Assembly (NCBI GenBank): GCA_900478215.1
Contig: LS483478.1
Location: 2,728,001 to 2,792,000 of the forward strand
DNA: 64,000 bases
DNA from: Salmonella enterica subsp. houtenae serovar Houten
Lineage (GTDB): Bacteria; Pseudomonadota; Gammaproteobacteria; Enterobacterales; Enterobacteriaceae
Direction: 5' to 3'
Of the stretch, positions 62,386-64,000 are shown piece by piece. The first letter of the stretch is position 1. Every line of letters begins with the position of its first letter. The notes under the pieces were generated by a model that saw only the letters and a list, made by a program, of their open reading frames with translations, was not told the DNA's origin and made no database searches. Both the position numbers and the translations under genes were made by a program.

Positions 62386-64000
62386 ATGCAAATACCGAGC
62401 TTCTATCACTCCGCTTCTTTAAAAGCCCAGGAGGCTTTTAAAAGCCTACAAAAAACCATCTACAACGGAATGCAGATTCTGTCTGGTCAGGGAAAAGCGC
62501 CAGCTAAAGCGCCCGACGTACGCCCGGAAATCATTGTTCTGCACGAATCCAGCGCAACATGGGAGGATTTACTACAGGAGCAGAAGGCGTCTAACCACTC
62601 GCTGCATCACATCTATGATTTACAGCGTGATCTTCTTACCGCTGCGGTAGCCGTTCTGGGTAAACAGGCCCCGGAGCTAATGTCAATGGCAAACCAAATG
62701 GAATTAGCAAAAGTTAAAGCGGATCGGCCAGCAACGAAACAAGAAGAAGCTGCCGCAAAAGCGTTGAAAAAAAATCTTATCGAACTTATTGCAAAGCAGC
62801 AGCATCATGGCCTGCCTGCAAAGGAGGCTCGCCGCCTTGCGGCAGCAGATTTTAAGAGTGCCCAGGTCAAGCAGCTTAATAATCAACCGTGGCAGACCAT
62901 AAAAAATACACTAACGCATAATGGGCATCAATATACCAGCACGCAGGTTCCTGCCGCAGAGATGAAAATCGGCGCACAGGATATTTTTCCTAAAGCCTAT
63001 CAGGGAAAGGGCGTATGCAGTTGGGATACCCAAAATATTCATCACGCTACTAACCTGTGGATGTCCACAATAAGTGTACATGAGGACGGTGAAGATAAAA
63101 CGCTTTTTAGTGGGATACGTCATGGCGTGCTTTCACCCTATCATGTGGAAGATCCGCTTCTGCGTCAGACCGGCGCTGAAAGCAGAGCCAAAGAAGTATT
63201 AACTGCAGCGCTCTTTAGTAAACCTGAGTTGCTTACCAGGGCCTTAAAGGGCGAAGCGGTAAGCCTGAAACTGGTATCTGTCTGTTTACTCACCGCGTCG
63301 AATGTTCTAGGCCAGGAGGGAACAATGGTCAAGGAGCAAATGAGAGCATGGCAATCGTTGACCCAGCCGGGAAAAATGATTCATTTAAAAATCCGCAATG
63401 ACGATGGCGAACTACAGACGGTAAAAATAAAGCCGGAAGTCGCCGCGTTCAATGTGGGTGTCAATGAGTTAGCACTCAAGTTCGGCTTTGGCCTTAAGGC
63501 ATCTGATAGTTATAATATCGAGGCGCTACAGCAGTTATTAGGCAATGATTTACGCCCTGAAGCCAGACCAGGCGGTTGGGTTGGCGAGTGGCTGGCGCGA
63601 TATCCGGATAACTATGAAAGCGTAAATACATTAGCACGCCAGATTAAAGATATCTGGCAAAATAAGCTGCATCACAAAGATGGCGGCGAACCCTATAAAT
63701 TAGCACAACGCCTTGCAATGTTAGCCAATGAAATCGATGTGGTACCCGCCTGGAATTGTAAAAGCGGCAAAGATCGCACAGGAATGATGGACTCAGAAAC
63801 CAAGCGAGAAGCCATTTCTTTCCATCAGACCCATACATTGAGTTCTCCAGGCAGCCTTCCGGATCGCAGTGGACAGCAAATCTTCCAAAAAGTATTACTT
63901 AATAGCGGAAACCTGGAAATTCAAAAACAAAATACAAGCGGGGCGGGAAACAAAGTAATAAAAAACTTGTCGCCAGAAGTGCTTAATCTTTCCTATCATA
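62386..64000 (+). CDS. sopB: SPI-1 effector phosphoinositide phosphatase SopB (SigD), 5' part
   Basis: An open frame of 538 complete codons runs off the window end; the family length is about 561, so some 20 residues are missing. The inositol phosphatase motif CKSGKDRTG has its catalytic Cys at 458, and the synaptojanin-like stretch and the N-terminal secretion/chaperone-binding region (MQIPSFYHSASLKAQEAF) are present. SopB is injected by the SPI-1 secretion system, alters host phosphoinositides, activates Akt and drives invasion. Its chaperone gene (pipC/sigE) would lie just outside. The allele differs noticeably from Typhimurium as I remember it, including a loop shorter by two residues. 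Confidence 0.95.
   Translation, partial: MQIPSFYHSASLKAQEAFKSLQKTIYNGMQILSGQGKAPAKAPDVRPEIIVLHESSATWEDLLQEQKASNHSLHHIYDLQRDLLTAAVAVLGKQAPELMSMANQMELAKVKADRPATKQEEAAAKALKKNLIELIAKQQHHGLPAKEARRLAAADFKSAQVKQLNNQPWQTIKNTLTHNGHQYTSTQVPAAEMKIGAQDIFPKAYQGKGVCSWDTQNIHHATNLWMSTISVHEDGEDKTLFSGIRHGVLSPYHVEDPLLRQTGAESRAKEVLTAALFSKPELLTRALKGEAVSLKLVSVCLLTASNVLGQEGTMVKEQMRAWQSLTQPGKMIHLKIRNDDGELQTVKIKPEVAAFNVGVNELALKFGFGLKASDSYNIEALQQLLGNDLRPEARPGGWVGEWLARYPDNYESVNTLARQIKDIWQNKLHHKDGGEPYKLAQRLAMLANEIDVVPAWNCKSGKDRTGMMDSETKREAISFHQTHTLSSPGSLPDRSGQQIFQKVLLNSGNLEIQKQNTSGAGNKVIKNLSPEVLNLSYH

Noticed and set aside
1..64000. CRISPR arrays, rRNA genes or an intact prophage
   Set aside because: No regularly spaced repeats, no rRNA sequence, and no phage structural or lysis genes were seen anywhere in the window.

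Overview
This window is chromosomal DNA from a Salmonella, almost certainly S. enterica. The backbone gene order is the enterobacterial lpxL-mdtG-msyB-opgHGC-clsC-ymdB-csg-ycdZYX-ghrA-serX-phoH-putPA-rutR-wrbA-agp-cbpAM series. It is interrupted by blocks typical of Salmonella: the scsABCD copper/thiol-redox operon, the hpa (4-hydroxyphenylacetate) catabolic cluster, a sialic-acid uptake island beside serX, and one end of pathogenicity island SPI-5 (pipD, sopB). All family and strain comparisons are from memory; no search was run.

Layout. 1-10.4 kb: envelope genes, namely the lpxL 3' end, the mdtG efflux pump, osmoregulated periplasmic glucan synthesis (opgGH divergent from opgC), and ymdB-clsC. 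10.5-15 kb: the two divergent curli operons csgBAC and csgDEFG around a 753-bp control region. 15-18 kb: ycdZ, ycdY-ycdX and ghrA, then tRNA-Ser (GGA). 18.2-27.5 kb: a horizontally acquired segment with a dead IS256-family transposase and a sialic-acid cluster (nanOx/yjhC-like, nanX/yjhB-like, nanC-like porin, nanM-like mutarotase, broken nanE2, SSS transporter, RpiR regulator). In E. coli K-12 this tRNA-phoH interval holds pga and other genes. 27.6-38.9 kb: phoH, the put regulon with PutA-type operator motifs, an LprI-like protein, an orphan rutR, ymdF, wrbA-yccJ and agp. 39-43.9 kb: scsDCBA and cbpAM. 43.9-45.3 kb: a low-GC patch with one unrecognised cysteine-rich protein and a decayed reading frame. 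45.3-57.3 kb: the hpa cluster with an extra metallo-beta-lactamase-fold protein at its distal end. 57.4-60 kb: hiuH and the hprRS two-component pair. 60.2-64 kb: SPI-5 (pipD, two small genes, sopB running off the end).

How the genes work together. The island encodes an outer-membrane channel, periplasmic anomer conversion, two inner-membrane transporters and a cytoplasmic oxidoreductase. It could therefore feed both Neu5Ac and 2,7-anhydro-Neu5Ac to a core nan pathway elsewhere, since its own epimerase gene is ruined. The hpa cluster encodes a complete route from 4-hydroxyphenylacetate through homoprotocatechuate meta-cleavage to central metabolites. scsB, scsC and scsD form a periplasmic thiol-redox chain resembling DsbD plus a DsbA-like and a TlpA-like partner.

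I did not find a convincing wholly new system. The items most worth a second look are the frame relation of phoH to an upstream ORF, the decaying nanE2/nanK-like segment, the MBL-fold add-on to the hpa operon, the unknown cysteine-rich protein at 44.5 kb, and a SopB allele that looks diverged from the Typhimurium form.
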